DNA from: Streptomyces sp. NBRC 110035
GTDB taxonomy: Bacteria > Actinomycetota > Actinomycetes > Streptomycetales > Streptomycetaceae
Reading direction: 5' to 3'
DNA: 64,000 bases
Assembly: GCF_000829695.1 (NCBI RefSeq)
Contig: NZ_BBNN01000021.1
Coordinates: 213,203-277,202, forward strand
Numbering within the stretch: the stretch's first letter is position 1; each line of letters opens with the position of its first letter. The notes under the pieces are model-generated. The model had not been told where the DNA came from, did not search any database, and saw only the letters and a list, made by a program, of their open reading frames with translations. Both the position numbers and the translations under genes were made by a program. Of this stretch, positions 17,033-25,652 are shown in pieces.

Positions 17033-19023
17033 TGCCCGGACTGGGCGACGCCACCCGCGGGCGCATCCTCTACGGCGGCGACTACAACCCCGAGCAGTGG
17101 CCCGAGGAGGCCTGGCACGAGGACATCCGCCTGATGCTGCAGGCCGGCGTCAACTCCGTGACGCTGGGCGTCTTCTCCTGGGCGAAGCTCGAACCCCGTC
17201 CGGGGGAGCGGGACTTCGGCTGGCTGGACCGGATCATGGACCTGATGCACGAGGCCGGCATCGGCGTCGTCCTCGCCACCCCGACCGCCTCGCCGCCGCC
17301 CTGGATGGGGCACCTCCACCCGGACACCCTGCCCCGCGACGAGGAAGGCCGCACCGAGTGGTGGGGCGGCAGGCAGCACTTCTCCCACTCCAGCGCCACC
17401 TACCGCCGTTACGCCGCCGCCGTCACCGAGGACCTGGCCGCCCGCTACGCCGGCCACCCGGCCCTCACCATGTGGCACATCAACAACGAGTACTGCACCT
17501 ACGACTGGGGAGACGAGGCCGCCGCCCGGTTCCGCGACTGGCTGCGCGACCGTCACGGCACCCTCGACGCCCTCAACACCGCCTGGGGCACCGCCTTCTG
17601 GAGCCAGGGCTACGGCGACTGGGCCGAGGTCATGCCGCCCCGTCACCCGCACTACCTGAAGAACCCCACCCAGGTGCTGGACTTCAAACGGTTCACCTCC
17701 GACATGCTCCTGGAGTGCTGCACCGCCGAACGCGACATCGTCCGCCGGCACACCCCGCACCTCCCGGTCACCACGAACTTCATGCCGCTGTGGGCGGGGC
17801 AGGACGCCTGGCGCTGGGCCGAGGAGGAGGACGTCGTCTCCGTCGACCTCTACCCCGACCCGCGCGACCCCTTCGGCGCCCAGGAGGGCGCCCTGGTCCA
17901 GGACATGACGCGCTCCCAGGCACGCGGCCCCTGGATGCTCATGGAGCAGGCGGCCGGGCCGGTCAGCTGGCGCGGCGTGAACCACCCCAAGCCCCGCGGC
18001 CTCAACCGGCTGTGGTCCCTGCAGGCCGTGGCACGCGGCGCGGACGCCGTCTGCTACTTCCAGTGGCGCCAGTCCCGGCAGGGCGCGGAGAAGTTCCACT
18101 CCGGGATGGTGAGCCACGCCGGCGAGCAGGGCCGTACGTACCAGGAGGTCAGGCAGCTCGGTGCCGACCTGGCGCGGATCGCCCCGCACGTCACCGGCGC
18201 GCACGGCACCGCCCGCGTCGCCGTACTGCACGACTGGCACTCCTGGTGGGCCGGCGACCAGGACGCCCGGCCGTCCCACGAGGTCGACCACCCCGGCATG
18301 CTGCGCGCCTGGCACCGCGCCCTGTGGCAGGCCCACCTCACCACCGACTTCGCCCACCCGGAACACGACCTGTCCGCCTACCCGTTGGTCGTCGTCCCGC
18401 AGCTCTACCTGCTCACGGACGCGGCCGTCGACAACCTCCTCGGCTACGTACGCGGGGGCGGCACCCTCGTCTGCGGTTTCCTGACCGGCGTCGCCGACGA
18501 GGACGACCGGGTGCGGCCCGGCGGCATGGACGCCCGACTGCGGGACCTCTTCGGCATCCGCACCCTGCACGAGTGGTGGCCGCTGGAGGCGGGGGAGACC
18601 GTCGCCTGCGAGGGCTTCCGCGGCACCCTGTGGTCCGAGGAACTGGAGGCCGACGGCACCGCCGACGCGACGACCCCCTACAAGGGCGGCGAACTCGACG
18701 GCCTGCCCGCCGTCCTGCGCAAGGGCCGCGCCTGGTACGTCTCGACGCTCCCGGAACCCGGGGCGCTGCGCGACCTGCTCACCCGGATCGCCGCCGGGGC
18801 GGGCGTACGGCCTGTGCTCGACGGGCTCCCCGACCAGGTGGAGGCGGTACGCCGGGGGGACCTGCTGTTCCTGCTCAACCACGGCCGGGAACCGGTCGCC
18901 GTCGACCTGCCGGGCGCCCACCACGACCTGCTTACCGGCACCGACGTCACCGGCCGGGTCACCCTCGGCCGCCACGGCGCGGCGGTGCTCCGCCCAGGAA
19001 CGAACCCAGGAACGAACCCGTGA
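17032..19023 (+). CDS. Beta-galactosidase, glycoside hydrolase family 42
   Basis: 663 residues from ATG 17032 (CAGGAG upstream). GH42 hallmarks: GGDYNPEQWPEEAW near the N-terminus, VFSWAKLEP, acid/base Glu153 in WHINNEYC and nucleophile Glu305 in WMLMEQAAG, then a trimerisation/amidotransferase-like domain and a small beta domain. No signal peptide, so it trims beta-galactosyl residues (or arabinosides) from imported oligosaccharides in the cytosol. Coupled downstream to the GH95 gene (GTGA overlap). Confidence 0.93.
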   Translation: MPGLGDATRGRILYGGDYNPEQWPEEAWHEDIRLMLQAGVNSVTLGVFSWAKLEPRPGERDFGWLDRIMDLMHEAGIGVVLATPTASPPPWMGHLHPDTLPRDEEGRTEWWGGRQHFSHSSATYRRYAAAVTEDLAARYAGHPALTMWHINNEYCTYDWGDEAAARFRDWLRDRHGTLDALNTAWGTAFWSQGYGDWAEVMPPRHPHYLKNPTQVLDFKRFTSDMLLECCTAERDIVRRHTPHLPVTTNFMPLWAGQDAWRWAEEEDVVSVDLYPDPRDPFGAQEGALVQDMTRSQARGPWMLMEQAAGPVSWRGVNHPKPRGLNRLWSLQAVARGADAVCYFQWRQSRQGAEKFHSGMVSHAGEQGRTYQEVRQLGADLARIAPHVTGAHGTARVAVLHDWHSWWAGDQDARPSHEVDHPGMLRAWHRALWQAHLTTDFAHPEHDLSAYPLVVVPQLYLLTDAAVDNLLGYVRGGGTLVCGFLTGVADEDDRVRPGGMDARLRDLFGIRTLHEWWPLEAGETVACEGFRGTLWSEELEADGTADATTPYKGGELDGLPAVLRKGRAWYVSTLPEPGALRDLLTRIAAGAGVRPVLDGLPDQVEAVRRGDLLFLLNHGREPVAVDLPGAHHDLLTGTDVTGRVTLGRHGAAVLRPGTNPGTNP

Positions 19024-21278
19024 ACACACCCGTGGACGCACTGGTGAACGAGCCCACGCACCACACCGCACCCGTTCACGGGACCTGGGAACCGCAGCCC
19101 GCCGCCCGCTGGGAGGACGCCTTCCTGAGCGGCAACGGTCACCACGGCGCCCTCGTGTTCGGTGACCCGGACGACGAACGGGTCGTCGTCACCCACCACA
19201 CCCTGGTCCGTCCGGTCGGCGCCGACGAGGACCGGCTGCCGCCCCGGCTGGCCGAGGAACTGCCCGCCCTCCAGGACCGGCTGCTCGCCGGGGACACGAA
19301 GGCCGCCGAGACCTTCACCGACGGCCGCCCGCTCCAGTGGGTCCGGCCCTTCCACCCGGCCTTCCAGGTACGCCTGCGCCGACCCGACGGCGCCCGGGAC
19401 GAGGCCGGCGCCCCGCCGTTCCACCGCCGCACCCTCGACTTCCGCACCGGCGTGGCGGAGGCCGCCCGCGCCGACCGGACCGGCCGCGTCTTCGTCTCCC
19501 GCGCCGACGACGTGATCGTCCAGTACGTCACCGGGCCGGACCTCACCCTCGACATCCGCCTGGACCACCGCCTCGCCGGCGCCCCCGCCACGCTCGGTGT
19601 CGGCCACGGCGCCGTCCTCACCCCCGGGGGCGCCCTGCTCAGCCTGCGCGCCCGTTACCCGGACAGCGACCTCGCGTACACCGGCGTCACCCTGGCCGCC
19701 GTCACCGGCGGCACGACGACACTCGCTCCGCAGGGCGTGCGCGTCGCGGGCGCGCGGTCCGTCCTGCTGCTCACCCGGGTGCGGCGGCACACCTGGGAAG
19801 CGGACGTGGTCGCCGAGGGCCGCGCCCTGCGCGCCCTGCTCGGCGAGGAACCGGGCCCGTACGGCATGCTCCTCGCCCGCCATCTGTCCCACCACCGCAC
19901 CGCCTACGACCGCGTCACCCTCGACCTGGCCGCCGACCCGGCCGAACGCGCCCTGCCGGGATCGGAGCTGCTGGCCCGGCCGCGCAGCGCGGCCCTGCTC
20001 GAGCGCCTCTTCGCGGCCGGCCGCTACCACCTGCTGTCCTCCGGCGGCCTGTTCCCGCCCCGCCTCACCGGCCTGTGGACCGGCGACTGGGACACCGCCT
20101 GGTCCGGCGCCTTCACCAACGACGCCAACCTCAACCTCCAGACCGCCTCCGCCGCCGCGGCGGCCCTCCCCGAGGTCAGCGAGGCGCTGGCGTCACTCGT
20201 CCAGCGCCAGCTCCCCGACTGGCGGGACAACGCCCGCGAGGTCTTCGGCGCCCGGGGCGTGGTCGCGCCCGCCCACTCCGACGGCGAGTCCGGGCACAGC
20301 TACCACTTCAACCGCGAGTACCCGCTGCACCTGTGGACAGCGGGCGCCGACTGGCTCCTCGGGCCGCTCGTCGACCACGACGAGACCCGCGGCGAGCACG
20401 ATCCCCGCACCACCGCCGCCCTCGCCGAAGTCGCCCTGTTCTACGAGGACTTCCTCACCCGCACCGACGACGGGGGCCACCTGGTCGTCGTTCCCTCCTA
20501 CTCGCCGGAGAACCGCCCCGCGAACGCCGGTTGGGGCACCGTGAACGCGGCCATGGACCTCTCCGCCGCCCGGCACGCGCTGCGCACCGCCGCCGACCGC
20601 CACCCCGAGCACGCAGGCCGCTGGCGGGCCCTCGCCGACCGGCTCCCGCCGCACCGGACCAACGCCGACGGCGCCCTCGCCGAATGGGCCAGGCCGGGCC
20701 TCGAGGACTCCTACGACCACCGCCACCTCAGCCACCTCTACGCCGTCTGGCCGCTGCACGAGATCACCCCGTACGACACCCCGGACCTGGCGGCCGCCGC
20801 CCACCGCGCCCTCGAACTGCGCGGCCCCGAGAACGACTCCGCGCACGGCCATCTGCACCACGCCCTGATCGCCGCCCGCCTCCGCGACGCGGAACGGGTC
20901 ACGGGCGCCCTCGGCCGGGTCCTCGACGGCGACTTCTTCCACGCCTCCCTGATGAGCGCGCACTACCCCCACCGCGACGTCTACAACGCCGACGCCGCCC
21001 ACACCCTCCCGGCCGTGCTGATCGAGGCGCTCGTGCAGTCCACCCCCGGCCGGCTGGTCCTGCTGCCCGCCCCGCCCGCCGGCCACCCGCGCGGGGCGCT
21101 GCACGGCGTACGGACCCGCTTCGGCGCCGCCCTCGACCTCACCTGGACCCCGGACGGAGCCACCGCCGTCCTGCGCCCCACCCGTACCGTCCGCATCGAA
21201 CTGAGGACTTCCGAAGGCGCCGGGCCGCTCGACCTCGCCGCCCACGAAGACCGCCTCCTCACCCTGAAGGCGCGGTGA
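19020..21278 (+). CDS. Glycoside hydrolase family 95-type enzyme (alpha-L-fucosidase/alpha-L-galactosidase family)
   Basis: 752 residues from GTG 19020, overlapping the GH42 stop. The frame is open long before this, but that part is a shadow of GH42. GH95 features: N-terminal beta domain (ARWEDAFLSGNGHHGALVFG), then the (alpha/alpha)6 barrel with GLWTGDWDTAWSGAFTNDAN, VVPSYSPENRPANAG, and EDSYDHRHLSHLYAVWP. Family members remove alpha-1,2-linked L-fucose or related L-galactose ends. Here it would strip side-chain tips from the imported oligosaccharide. No signal peptide. Confidence 0.87.
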   Translation: MNTPVDALVNEPTHHTAPVHGTWEPQPAARWEDAFLSGNGHHGALVFGDPDDERVVVTHHTLVRPVGADEDRLPPRLAEELPALQDRLLAGDTKAAETFTDGRPLQWVRPFHPAFQVRLRRPDGARDEAGAPPFHRRTLDFRTGVAEAARADRTGRVFVSRADDVIVQYVTGPDLTLDIRLDHRLAGAPATLGVGHGAVLTPGGALLSLRARYPDSDLAYTGVTLAAVTGGTTTLAPQGVRVAGARSVLLLTRVRRHTWEADVVAEGRALRALLGEEPGPYGMLLARHLSHHRTAYDRVTLDLAADPAERALPGSELLARPRSAALLERLFAAGRYHLLSSGGLFPPRLTGLWTGDWDTAWSGAFTNDANLNLQTASAAAAALPEVSEALASLVQRQLPDWRDNAREVFGARGVVAPAHSDGESGHSYHFNREYPLHLWTAGADWLLGPLVDHDETRGEHDPRTTAALAEVALFYEDFLTRTDDGGHLVVVPSYSPENRPANAGWGTVNAAMDLSAARHALRTAADRHPEHAGRWRALADRLPPHRTNADGALAEWARPGLEDSYDHRHLSHLYAVWPLHEITPYDTPDLAAAAHRALELRGPENDSAHGHLHHALIAARLRDAERVTGALGRVLDGDFFHASLMSAHYPHRDVYNADAAHTLPAVLIEALVQSTPGRLVLLPAPPAGHPRGALHGVRTRFGAALDLTWTPDGATAVLRPTRTVRIELRTSEGAGPLDLAAHEDRLLTLKAR

Positions 21279-21315
21279 CGCCGGCACCATCCCCCCACCC
21301 ATGGAAGAACATTTC

Positions 21316-22029
21316 ATGGCACCAGGCATCACGAGCAGGATCGGCACGGCCCTGGCGGCGCCCGTCCTCGCCCTCGGCATCACCGTGGGCACGGCCTCCG
21401 CCCCCGCCCACGCCGCGATCTGGAGCTCCTGCGACCAGTGGGGCAACACCACCCTGAACGGCTACACCCTCTACAACAACATCTGGGGCTCCGGCACCGG
21501 CAGCCAGTGCGTCTGGGCCAACTCCGGCACCCACTGGGGTGTGTGGGCCGACCACCCGAACACCGGCGGCATCAAGTCGTATCCGAACGCCAAGAAGGTG
21601 GTCGGCAAGCCCATCGACTCGCTCGGTTCACTCACCAGCAGCTATGACGTGACCGTCCCGTCCGCGGGCGCGTACAACACGTCGTACGACATCTGGGACA
21701 CGGACCACGACTACGAGATCATGCTGTGGGTCAACCACCACGGCGCCGTCGGCCCGCTCGGCAGCCCGCAGGGCACGGTGAGCCTCGGCGGTCACACCTG
21801 GAACGTCCACAAGGGCGACAACGGCGCCAACCAGGTCTTCTCGTTCCTGCGTACGTCCGACTCGAGCTCCGGGACCGTCGACATCCTGCCGATCCTCGAC
21901 CGGATCGAGGACACCAAGGGCTGGATGGGCAACGAGACCATCGGCGACGTGCAGTTCGGCTACGAGATCACCTCGTCGTCCGGCGGGCTGGACTTCCGCA
22001 CCGACAACCTGACGGTCAGCAGCAGCTGA
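21316..22029 (+). CDS. Secreted endoglucanase, glycoside hydrolase family 12
   Basis: 237 residues. ATG 21316 is chosen because GGAAGA lies 7 nt upstream; ATG 21301 has none. A signal peptide (ITSRIGTALAAPVLALGITV, cleaved after APAHA) directs secretion. The mature beta-jelly-roll shows the GH12 pair: nucleophile Glu134 in YEIMLWVNHHG and acid/base Glu217 in QFGYEIT. GH12 enzymes cut beta-1,4-glucans, some specifically xyloglucan. This is the only secreted enzyme in the cluster and would make the fragments taken up by the transporter. No carbohydrate-binding module. Confidence 0.93.
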   Translation: MAPGITSRIGTALAAPVLALGITVGTASAPAHAAIWSSCDQWGNTTLNGYTLYNNIWGSGTGSQCVWANSGTHWGVWADHPNTGGIKSYPNAKKVVGKPIDSLGSLTSSYDVTVPSAGAYNTSYDIWDTDHDYEIMLWVNHHGAVGPLGSPQGTVSLGGHTWNVHKGDNGANQVFSFLRTSDSSSGTVDILPILDRIEDTKGWMGNETIGDVQFGYEITSSSGGLDFRTDNLTVSSS

Positions 22030-22040
22030 CCCCTGCCCGC

Positions 22041-22071
22041 GCCCGGTGGGCGGCCGGACCGGCCACCGGGC
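22041..22071. terminator. Hairpin between convergent GH12 and lacI genes
   Basis: GCCCGGTGG (22041-22049) pairs with CCACCGGGC (22063-22071); without a T-run, but placed between two convergent genes it can serve both. Confidence 0.55.
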
Positions 22072-22131
22072 GAAGGAGCGGGAACGAGACGGCGGGAGTG
22101 CCTGCACGGGGTGGCGCGGAGGCGCCGCGGG

Positions 22132-23190
22132 TCACGCGCGGGCGGGTGCCGGGCCCGAACTCGCCCGGACCGTCAGCTCGGGCGCGATCAGCACGACCAC
22201 GTCCTCGCCCCGGCCGTCGAGCTTGGCGACCAGGTGCTCCACGGCGTACCGGCCCATCTCCTGCGCGGGGATGGCGACCGACGTCAGCCGCACCGACGCC
22301 TGGACGGCGACCTGTTCGGGGCAGACCGCGACCACCGAGACGTCCTCCGGCACGGCCCGCCCCTGCTGCCGCAACAGGGCGAGCAGTGGTTCCACCGCCG
22401 ACTCGTTCTGTACGACGAACCCGGTGGTGTCCGGACGCTCGTCGAGGATCCGGGCGAGCGTCACGGCCATCGCGTCGTACCCGCCCCCGCACGGCCGGTG
22501 CAGCAGGCGCACACCCAGCTCCCGTGCTTCGGAGCGCAGTCCGTCCAGGGTGCGCTCGGCGAAGCCGGTGTGCCGTTCGTACACCGCGGGGGCCTCGCCG
22601 ATGACGGCGATGTCGCGGTGCCCCAGCTTCGCCAGATGCCCCACACAGAGCGCGCCGGTGGCCCGGAAGTCGAGATCGACGCAGGTCAGGCCGGAGGTGT
22701 CGGCGGGCAGTCCGATCAGCACCGCCGGCTGGTCCGCCCGTAGGCCCGGCCGCGCTCCGCCGGGGGCCTCCGGGGCGTCCACGCCGCGCAGCAACGGCAG
22801 CCGGTCGTCCTCGAGTTCGACGTCCATCAGGATCATCCCGTCGGCGAGTCCGCTGCCCGCGACGCGGCGCACCGCGTCGGGCCCCTCCTCGCCGGTGAGC
22901 AGCAGGACGTCGTACCCGTGGGTGCGGGCCGTGGTGGCCACGGCGATGGCGATCTCCATCATCACGGGCACGTACATGTCCGTCCGCAGCGGGACCATCA
23001 GCGCGATGATGTTGGACCTGCTGCTGGCCAGGGCGCGGGCCCCCGCGTTCGGGTGGTACCCGAGCCGTTGGATGCTCTCCTCGACCCGCTGCCGGGTGTT
23101 CGCGGAGATGGACCGCTTGCCGCTGAGGACGTAACTCACCGTGCTCGCCGAGACTCCGGCGTGCTGGGCGACCTCGGCGAGGGTGACCAT
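22132..23190 (-). CDS. LacI-family transcriptional regulator of the glycan locus
   Basis: 352 residues. ATG 23190 has GGAGAG 6 nt upstream; the in-frame TTG at 23202 is less likely. N-terminal helix-turn-helix VTLAEVAQHAGVSASTVSYV with hinge helix, followed by a periplasmic-binding-protein-like ligand domain (ENVAVI-type strands, e.g. LGHRDIAVIGEAPAV and DVSVVAVCPEQVAVQ). It should bind the four TCGAAGCGCTTCGA-type palindromes in this window, one of which is in its own leader, so it is probably autoregulated. Inducer presumably an oligosaccharide from the imported substrate. Confidence 0.92.
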   Translation of the reverse strand: MVTLAEVAQHAGVSASTVSYVLSGKRSISANTRQRVEESIQRLGYHPNAGARALASSRSNIIALMVPLRTDMYVPVMMEIAIAVATTARTHGYDVLLLTGEEGPDAVRRVAGSGLADGMILMDVELEDDRLPLLRGVDAPEAPGGARPGLRADQPAVLIGLPADTSGLTCVDLDFRATGALCVGHLAKLGHRDIAVIGEAPAVYERHTGFAERTLDGLRSEARELGVRLLHRPCGGGYDAMAVTLARILDERPDTTGFVVQNESAVEPLLALLRQQGRAVPEDVSVVAVCPEQVAVQASVRLTSVAIPAQEMGRYAVEHLVAKLDGRGEDVVVLIAPELTVRASSGPAPARA

Positions 23191-23207
23191 CCAGCTCTCC
23201 AATTGTT

Positions 23208-23221
23208 GTGAAGCGCTTCGA
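23208..23221. promoter_or_regulatory. LacI-type operator (lacI leader)
   Basis: GTGAAGCGCTTCGA, 12 of 14 positions matching the palindrome found at the GH3 and transporter promoters, 18 nt upstream of the lacI start: likely autorepression. Confidence 0.75.
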
Positions 23222-23308
23222 CGGTGCGCCAGGACGATGGGACGGACGAGGATGACTCGATCGGTGGCTCGACCCTAATACCGGCATGGGTGCGTGTCCA
23301 TACACCTG

Positions 23309-23322
23309 TCGAAGCGCTTCGA
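23309..23322. promoter_or_regulatory. LacI-type operator (distal copy)
   Basis: Exact TCGAAGCGCTTCGA, 101 nt from the lacI-leader copy. It may support looping at the lacI promoter; it is 320 nt from the acyl-CoA dehydrogenase start. Confidence 0.8.
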
Positions 23323-23641
23323 CGGATGGATCGCGGTGACCTGTCCGAGGCTTCGTGGACCAGGGGCGAGCCGGACTCCCGTACCTCCAGGTTGCCACGA
23401 ACGCGCCGCCGCGACCCCGAGAGGGCCCGGCCGCGCCGGAAGGGCGCGGCGGGTCGGCCGAACGGGTGCACGAAGGGTGGCGGGGCCGCTACGCGTCGGG
23501 TACATACGTACAAGTAGCACCAGTCGGTGACGTAACCCCCCCGGGATCGCGCGAAGGATCCCCGGGGCCGGTGCCGAGCCCGCACGCAGTCCGCACGCCC
23601 TCCGACCCTCCGGCCTTCCGATACGCGGCGAGGTGAGCCTC

Positions 23642-25594
23642 ATGTCCGCCACACCCGAGACCCCCCGGTCCCCGTCCCGACCCACCGTCACCGAACGCGA
23701 GGCCCGTCAGGTCGCCGAGGCCGCCCGGGAACAGGACTGGCGCAAGCCCAGCTTCGCCAAGGAACTGTTCCTCGGCCGCTTCCGGCTCGACCTCGTCCAC
23801 CCCCACCCCCTCCCGGCCCGTGAGGACGCCGAACGGGGCGAGGAGTTCCTCGCCAAGCTCCGCGACTTCTGCGAGACCCGGATCGACGGAGCCCTGATCG
23901 ACCGCGAGGCGCGCATCCCCGACGAGGTGGTCACCGGCCTCAAGGAACTCGGCGCCTTCGGCATGAAGATCGACACCAAGTACGGCGGCCTGGGCCTGAC
24001 GCAGGTCTACTACAACAAGGCCCTCGCCCTGGTCGGCTCCGCCAGCCCCGCGATCGGCGCCCTGCTCTCCGCCCACCAGTCGATCGGCGTCCCGCAGCCG
24101 CTGAAGATGTTCGGCAGCCAGGAGCAGAAGGACACCTTCCTGCCCCGCTGCGCCCGCACCGACATCTCGGCCTTCCTGCTCACCGAGCCCGACGTGGGAT
24201 CCGACCCGGCACGGCTCGCGACCACCGCCGTCCCGGACGACGAGGGGTCGTACGTCCTCGACGGCGTGAAGCTGTGGACGACCAACGGTGTGGTCGCCGA
24301 CCTCCTCGTCGTCATGGCCCGTGTGCCGAAGTCCGAGGGCCACCGGGGCGGCATCACCGCCTTCGTCGTGGAAGCGGACTCCGAGGGCGTCACCGTCGAG
24401 AACCGCAACGCCTTCATGGGCCTGCGCGGCCTGGAGAACGGCGTCACCCGCTTCCACCGCGTCCGGGTCCCCGCCGCCCACCGCATCGGCGAGGAGGGAC
24501 AGGGCCTGAAGATCGCGCTCACCACGCTGAACACCGGACGGCTGTCCCTGCCCGCGATGTGCGTCGGCGCCGGAAAGTGGTGCCTGAAGATCGCCCGGGA
24601 GTGGTCGGCGGCCCGCGAACAATGGGGCAAGCCGGTGGCGCTGCACGAAGCGGTCGGATCGAAGATCGCGTTCATCGCGGCGACCACCTTCGCCCTGGAG
24701 GCCGTACTCGACCTGTCCTCGCAGATGGCCGACGAGAACCGCAACGACATCCGCATCGAGGCCGCCCTCGCCAAGCTGTACGGCTCGGAGATGGCCTGGC
24801 TGATGGCCGACGAACTGGTCCAGATCCGCGGTGGACGCGGCTTCGAGACGGCCGACTCCCTCCGCGAGCGCGGCGAGCGGGCGGTCCCCGCCGAGCAGAT
24901 CCTGCGCGACCTGCGCATCAACCGCATCTTCGAGGGCTCCACCGAGATCATGCACCTGCTGATCGCACGGGAGGCCGTCGACGCCCACCTGTCCGTCGCC
25001 GGCGACCTCATCGACCCCGGGAAGCCCCTGGGCGACAAGGCGAGGGCGGGGGCGAACGCGGGCGTCTTCTACGCGAAGTGGCTGCCCAGGCTCGTGGCGG
25101 GTCCCGGACAGCTCCCCGGCACCTACGGAGAGTTCAAGCACGGGACCGACCTCTCCCCGCACCTGCGGTACGTCGAGCGCGCGTCCCGCAGACTCGCCCG
25201 CTCCACCTTCTACGCGATGTCCCGCTGGCAGGGCCGGATGGAGACCAAGCAGGGCTTCCTGGGCCGGATCGTCGACATCGGCGCCGAACTGTTCGCGATG
25301 AGCGCCGCCTGCGTCCGCGCCGAACTCCTGCGCACCCGCGGCGAGAACGGCCGCGAGGCCTACCAGCTCGCCGACGCCTTCTGCCGTCAGTCCCGCGTCC
25401 GCGTCGAGGAGCTCTTCGACCGGCTGTGGACCAACACCGACGACATCGACCGCAAGGTGGTCAAGGGCGTGCTCTCCGGCACCTACACGTGGCTGGAACA
25501 GGGGGTCGTCGACCCCTCGGGCGACGGCCCCTGGATCGCGGACGCCGCGCCCGGCCCGAGCACCCACGAGAACCGGCACCGGCCGATCCGCTGA
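23642..25594 (+). CDS. Long acyl-CoA dehydrogenase family protein
   Basis: About 650 residues from ATG 23642 (GAGGTGAG just upstream; GTG 23633 also in frame). Central flavin-dependent dehydrogenase core: FLLTEPDVGSDPA, YVLDGVKLWTTNG, and RGGRGFETADSLRERGE. The C-terminal part is extended compared with the usual ~380 residues, as in VLCAD-like/FadE forms. It oxidises acyl-CoA to trans-2-enoyl-CoA in fatty-acid breakdown. The chain length is not evident. Followed by an 11-bp hairpin and then dxr. Confidence 0.9.
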   Translation: MSATPETPRSPSRPTVTEREARQVAEAAREQDWRKPSFAKELFLGRFRLDLVHPHPLPAREDAERGEEFLAKLRDFCETRIDGALIDREARIPDEVVTGLKELGAFGMKIDTKYGGLGLTQVYYNKALALVGSASPAIGALLSAHQSIGVPQPLKMFGSQEQKDTFLPRCARTDISAFLLTEPDVGSDPARLATTAVPDDEGSYVLDGVKLWTTNGVVADLLVVMARVPKSEGHRGGITAFVVEADSEGVTVENRNAFMGLRGLENGVTRFHRVRVPAAHRIGEEGQGLKIALTTLNTGRLSLPAMCVGAGKWCLKIAREWSAAREQWGKPVALHEAVGSKIAFIAATTFALEAVLDLSSQMADENRNDIRIEAALAKLYGSEMAWLMADELVQIRGGRGFETADSLRERGERAVPAEQILRDLRINRIFEGSTEIMHLLIAREAVDAHLSVAGDLIDPGKPLGDKARAGANAGVFYAKWLPRLVAGPGQLPGTYGEFKHGTDLSPHLRYVERASRRLARSTFYAMSRWQGRMETKQGFLGRIVDIGAELFAMSAACVRAELLRTRGENGREAYQLADAFCRQSRVRVEELFDRLWTNTDDIDRKVVKGVLSGTYTWLEQGVVDPSGDGPWIADAAPGPSTHENRHRPIR

Positions 25595-25601
25595 CGCGCG
25601 A

Positions 25602-25626
25602 GCTGCCGGGGCGGGGCCCCGGCAGC
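25602..25626 (+). terminator. Hairpin after the acyl-CoA dehydrogenase gene
   Basis: GCTGCCGGGGC and GCCCCGGCAGC form a perfect 11-bp stem with a 3-nt loop, just after the stop codon and before dxr. Confidence 0.7.
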
Positions 25627-25652
25627 GCCCGCGACCGGACACAATGGTGCCC

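Larger units (their letters stand above)
23191..23641. other. Non-coding region between lacI and the acyl-CoA dehydrogenase
   Basis: 451 bp without a supported gene. It holds two LacI-type palindromes (23208 and 23309) and CGGGTACATACGTAC at 23497-23511, a 15-mer that recurs exactly before dapA at 60339-60353. Confidence 0.6.

Noticed and set aside
15850..19071. Long antisense frame across the permease and GH42 genes
   Set aside because: Crosses several real genes with coupled starts; composition is shadow-like.
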